A stretch of 64,000 nucleotides of DNA from CATOSK01 sp963665735. GTDB taxonomy: Bacteria > Chloroflexota > Dehalococcoidia > Lucifugimonadales > UBA3495. The notes under the pieces are model-generated. The model saw nothing but the letters and a program-made list of their open reading frames with translations, was not told the origin of the DNA and searched no databases. Location of the stretch: assembly GCA_963665735.1 (NCBI GenBank), contig OY762444.1, positions 1,240,001-1,304,000 on the forward strand, given 5' to 3'. The stretch's first letter is position 1; each line of letters starts with the position of its first letter. Of this stretch, positions 61,056 through 64,000 are shown piece by piece. The position numbers and the translations under genes were made by a program.

Positions 61056-63614
61056 ATGCTCAGGAACCGATGCCGCTGCGGCCGTCCCCCCACCTACGGG
61101 AACGGCTGCTGTCTCCGCTGCTCCGCCGAGGCCACCGTGGACATACCCCCCAACCCGGAGCGCCGGGCCAACGTACCCCCTTCCATCCTCACGGGCGGGG
61201 CCTGGGAACTGGCCCGCCCCGCCGCCGTCAGCAACACCCTCTGGCTGCACCAGTCCCGGGGCCTGGAGCTCCTGGAATCCGGCCGGAACGTGGTCCTGGC
61301 CACCCCCACCGCCTCGGGCAAGACCCTGGTGTTTCAACTCTGGGCCATGACCGAGCTCAACAGGAACCCGGAGGCCGTCATCCTGGCCTTCTATCCCACC
61401 AAGGCCCTGGCCAACGACCAGGCCCGCCGCTGGCGGGAGTCCTGCCAAGCCCTGGGGATGCCCGACGACACCGTGGAGCAGATCGACGGCGACGTGGGCA
61501 TGGCCCGCCGGGAGGAGATAATCCGCCGGGCCCGGGTGGTGCTGGCCACCCCCGACGTGACCCACGCCTGGCTGCTGCGCCGTTCCGGCGACCCGCTGGT
61601 ACGGGGATTCCTCCGGCGGCTGCGGGGAATAATCATCGACGAGGCCCACGCCTACGAGGGCGTCTTCGGCAGCAACTCGGCCTACCTCTTCCGAAGGCTC
61701 ATCTCGGCCGCAGCCTCCGCCGGCAGCCCGGCAGCGCCCCGGTTCGTCGCCGCCACCGCCACCATCCAGGACCCCGAGGAACACCTGGAAAAGCTCACCG
61801 GGGAAGAATTCCGGGCGGTTGACCAGGCCATGAACGGCTCCCCCCGCCACCACCGGGAGGTGCACCACCTGCCCCTGCGGGGGCCCCAGCGATGGGAGGA
61901 GCAATTGGCCGACCTGGTAACGGACATAATCGACCACGACCCGGAGGCCCAGGTCATCGCCTTCCATGACTCCCGGATGGGCATTGAGCGCATGGTGCAG
62001 CGCATCGGCCGTCCCCACGAGGTTCTCCCCTACCGGTCGGGGTACCTGGCCCAGGACCGCCGCGCCATCGAGAACAGCCTGCGGGGCAACCGGGTCCGCG
62101 CCGTCATCGCCACCTCGGCCCTGGAACTGGGCATCGATATGCCCGACCTGAACTACGGGATCAACATGGACCTGCCCCCGACCCGGAAGCAGTTCCACCA
62201 AAGATTGGGGCGGGTGGGCCGGACCAAGCCGGCCCAGTTCGTCCTGCTGGCCCCCCGCAGCCGGTTCCGGAGCTACGGGGAGACCCTGGGAGAATACCTG
62301 GCGGAGTCGGTGGAGCCCTCCCACCTCTACCTGGACAACGAGCAGATCCGTTACCAGCAGGCCCAGTCCCTGAAGGACGAGCTGGAACGGTCCGGCCGGG
62401 ACACCCGGACCCCGCCGGACTCGGCCCACTGGCCCAAGGGATTCGATGAGTCCCTGCGCGCCGCCCACGGGGCGCCCCCGACCCGGCTGGCGTTGCAGGG
62501 AACCCAGGCGGGAACGCCGCCCCAGCTGGCCAACAGCCTGCGAAGTTCGGGCGAGGAGAACCTGGAGATCCTGGACGACGAGGAGCCAATCGGGATCATC
62601 TCCGTGGGCCGGGCCCTGGAGGAGGCCCACCCCGGAGCCATCTACCGGCACCGGGGCGTATCCTACCGGGTGGAGGAATGGGGCCGGCGCCGGGACACCA
62701 TGAAAGCCTACGTCAGGACCCGGCGAATTGGACAGGACATGAACCGGACCAGCGCAATCATCCGCATCATGGCGGCGCTGCCGGCCGACCCCGGGCTGAC
62801 CCTGGCCCGCCGGGAACTTCCCAACGGCCACGCCGCATTGCGGCGGATAGTCGTCACCGAGTCGGTGGAGGGCTACGAGGAGACCAAGTACGGCGCCGTC
62901 CACTACCTGCAGGAACGGAAACGGGACCCCCGGATGAGCCGCAAGCAGCGGGTCATGCCCACCACCGCGGTGGAAATCCGCATCGAGGAGGGATGGTTCC
63001 GGGGAGACTTCGGGGAGCCGTGGCAGGCCCGCCACCAGGCGGCGGAGGCGCTGCGGATGCACCTGGCCTATCGCCGGAGCATCGCCCGCCAGGAACTGGG
63101 GAGCCTGGTGGAAAACGTCTTCCTGGAGACGCCGCGGGGCTGCGTTGAGCTGGACGACGCGATCCTGGTCTACGACCGGGTGCACGGGGGATTGGGGCTG
63201 GTGGAGGACCTGTACCGGAACCTGGCCCGCTACGCCCGGAGCGTACCGCCAGATTACGGGAATGAACCGGGGACGATGTACCCGGATTACCGGGACGCGC
63301 TGGTGCGCTGGGCCGAGGGGGAGACGGTGACGCCGGAATCGGAGCCGGAACTTGGCCCCGACCGCTGGTGGCGGGCGGTCCGGGAGGGAACTCCGGTACG
63401 GATTTTCTCTTCCCATCCCAACGGGATGATGGAGGGCGAGGTGAAGGAACCGCTGTGGCGGGACGGGGTAGCCTACCGGGTGGAGACGGCGGAGGGAACG
63501 GCGGAGGCGCCGGAGGAGGCGTTGGAGCCGCGGGGAGAGCCCCTGGACTACCGGCTGTGGCTGCCGGCCGAGGGAAGGTTCCGGGAGCTGCAGCAGGGGA
63601 AGGCGGGAGGCTGA
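61056..63614 (+). CDS. DEAD-box helicase, MrfA/YprA-like, with DUF1998
   Basis: An 852-residue superfamily 2 helicase. The N-terminal Cys cluster (RCRCGRPP, CCLRCS) may bind zinc. Motif I (ATPTASGKTLVFQLW) is at about residue 84, motif II (IIIDEAHAYEGVFGSN) at about 190, and motifs V/VI (ATSALELGIDMPDL, QRLGRVGR) later. YPTKALANDQ is motif Ia. The type resembles MrfA/YprA repair helicases, which act on damaged DNA. AGGAAAAA precedes the ATG at 61056. Confidence 0.85.
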   Translation: MLRNRCRCGRPPTYGNGCCLRCSAEATVDIPPNPERRANVPPSILTGGAWELARPAAVSNTLWLHQSRGLELLESGRNVVLATPTASGKTLVFQLWAMTELNRNPEAVILAFYPTKALANDQARRWRESCQALGMPDDTVEQIDGDVGMARREEIIRRARVVLATPDVTHAWLLRRSGDPLVRGFLRRLRGIIIDEAHAYEGVFGSNSAYLFRRLISAAASAGSPAAPRFVAATATIQDPEEHLEKLTGEEFRAVDQAMNGSPRHHREVHHLPLRGPQRWEEQLADLVTDIIDHDPEAQVIAFHDSRMGIERMVQRIGRPHEVLPYRSGYLAQDRRAIENSLRGNRVRAVIATSALELGIDMPDLNYGINMDLPPTRKQFHQRLGRVGRTKPAQFVLLAPRSRFRSYGETLGEYLAESVEPSHLYLDNEQIRYQQAQSLKDELERSGRDTRTPPDSAHWPKGFDESLRAAHGAPPTRLALQGTQAGTPPQLANSLRSSGEENLEILDDEEPIGIISVGRALEEAHPGAIYRHRGVSYRVEEWGRRRDTMKAYVRTRRIGQDMNRTSAIIRIMAALPADPGLTLARRELPNGHAALRRIVVTESVEGYEETKYGAVHYLQERKRDPRMSRKQRVMPTTAVEIRIEEGWFRGDFGEPWQARHQAAEALRMHLAYRRSIARQELGSLVENVFLETPRGCVELDDAILVYDRVHGGLGLVEDLYRNLARYARSVPPDYGNEPGTMYPDYRDALVRWAEGETVTPESEPELGPDRWWRAVREGTPVRIFSSHPNGMMEGEVKEPLWRDGVAYRVETAEGTAEAPEEALEPRGEPLDYRLWLPAEGRFRELQQGKAGG

Positions 63615-63664
63615 AAGGCGCAACACATTTGTACTGACACACCAAAAAGTGTCACCCCACTGGA

Positions 63665-63889
63665 TCAACCGCGATTATTCCGTGCAATCCACTCGTCGAT
63701 TCCCTTCATCTCCAACCTGATCTCCGTCGCAATATCCTCCAGGACTTTCATCCTTGATTCCAGTTCTAGGCGACGGTTTCGCTTATCATCAACGACGGGC
63801 CCAACCGAACCCACCAAGTATTCTATACTGCCGTCCTCACGCTCACGGTAGGGCTGACCTTCCTCGTCGAACTTGTCTTTCAGACCCAT
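63665..63889 (-). CDS. Small hypothetical coiled-coil protein
   Basis: A 74-residue protein. GGAGGG lies eight bases upstream of the ATG at 63889. A coil-forming helix rich in Arg/Glu/Leu (RRLELESRMKVLEDIATEIR) is preceded by a short strand-like stretch (SIEYLVGSVGPVV). Soluble and highly charged. Convergent with the helicase gene, 50 bp apart. No family was recognised. Confidence 0.6.
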   Translation of the reverse strand: MGLKDKFDEEGQPYREREDGSIEYLVGSVGPVVDDKRNRRLELESRMKVLEDIATEIRLEMKGIDEWIARNNRG

Positions 63890-63935
63890 TTTGCATTGCC
63901 CTCCTTGCGTTATTGGAAATGAACCAACCGTTTTC

Positions 63936-63973
63936 TAAAAAACCGCCGCCATCATGGGAGACGATGGCGGCGG
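63936..63973 (-). terminator. Terminator for a minus-strand gene beyond the window
   Basis: On the minus strand CCGCCGCCATC pairs with GATGGCGGCGG (11-bp stem, 9-nt loop), followed by TTTTTTAG. This is a typical intrinsic terminator and implies a gene transcribed leftwards from past 64000. Confidence 0.75.
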
Positions 63974-64000
63974 ACTTTCCCGGGCCGGAGGAACACGGGG

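Noticed and set aside
61008..63668. 886-residue minus-strand ORF opposite the MrfA-like helicase
   Set aside because: The plus-strand frame has all helicase motifs; the antisense frame is low-complexity Gly/Gln/Val/Leu sequence.
1..64000. Prophage
   Set aside because: No capsid, portal, terminase, tail or integrase gene was recognised on either strand.

Overview
The window looks like a chromosomal or large integrated region of a GC-rich bacterium, probably a member of the Chloroflexota. This is inferred from the many secreted proteins and lipoproteins with Thr/Pro linkers (TPTPxPTPT style) after the lipobox, a PrgI/VirB4/VirB6-type secretion cluster of the Gram-positive or Chloroflexota kind, GTG and TTG starts, and very high GC in the backbone genes. 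No rRNA or tRNA gene and no phage structural gene was seen.

Layout. (1) 1-15.2 kb, GC-rich backbone: a membrane protein reaching the left edge, thymidylate kinase (tmk), then a tight minus-strand operon coding for a type IV secretion-like apparatus. In transcription order it holds a 1654-residue VirB6/TrbL-like membrane protein with a very large ectodomain, a PrgI-family protein, a two-helix pilin-like protein, a 50-residue membrane peptide, a VirB4 ATPase, two lipoproteins and a His/Cys/Asp-rich secreted protein. No relaxase or coupling protein is seen. (2) 15.2-33.1 kb, first accessory island of lower GC and different codon use: an Avs-like STAND ATPase with an N-terminal nuclease-like domain, a HEPN-like protein, a GIY-YIG (T5orf172/DUF4357) protein, a decayed response-regulator fragment, a nucleotidyltransferase-like/unknown pair, and a DruA-like (DUF4338) plus DruE-like (helicase/DUF1998) pair resembling a reduced Druantia system. 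Degenerate CRISPR-like repeats lie around these genes, and a 129-bp copy of a lipoprotein gene end brackets the STAND gene. (3) 33.2-38.9 kb: two tandem copies of a module made of a leader with conserved hairpins, a tiny membrane protein, and a convergent multi-pass membrane protein; then a third membrane protein with a divergent small partner, a nuclease-fold-like coiled-coil protein and a Cys-rich protein. (4) 38.9-51.2 kb, second accessory island: a ParB/coiled-coil/DNA-methyltransferase fusion, an XRE-ImmA/IrrE protease and partner, a membrane-anchored pentapeptide-repeat protein, and a run of TIR, TIR, SLOG, ThsB-like TIR and DUF2235 hydrolase genes, facing a KAP P-loop NTPase and an XRE regulator. 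(5) 51.8-64 kb, backbone again: an operon of four lipid- or membrane-anchored proteins on the minus strand, then on the plus strand a lipoprotein, a site-2-type protease, a DsbA-like oxidoreductase, a macrodomain protein and an MrfA/YprA-like DEAD-box helicase.

How the parts may work together. The secretion cluster and the many anchored proteins fit a cell-envelope or DNA-transfer machine. The two islands are dominated by families known from anti-phage defence. The most novel-looking candidates are the multi-TIR/SLOG/DUF2235 operon (a Thoeris-like signalling layout with a lipase-like protein where the SIR2 effector would be), the compact DruA-DruE locus, and the duplicated leader/small-membrane-protein modules. 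Start sites and functions were read by eye; no database search was possible.
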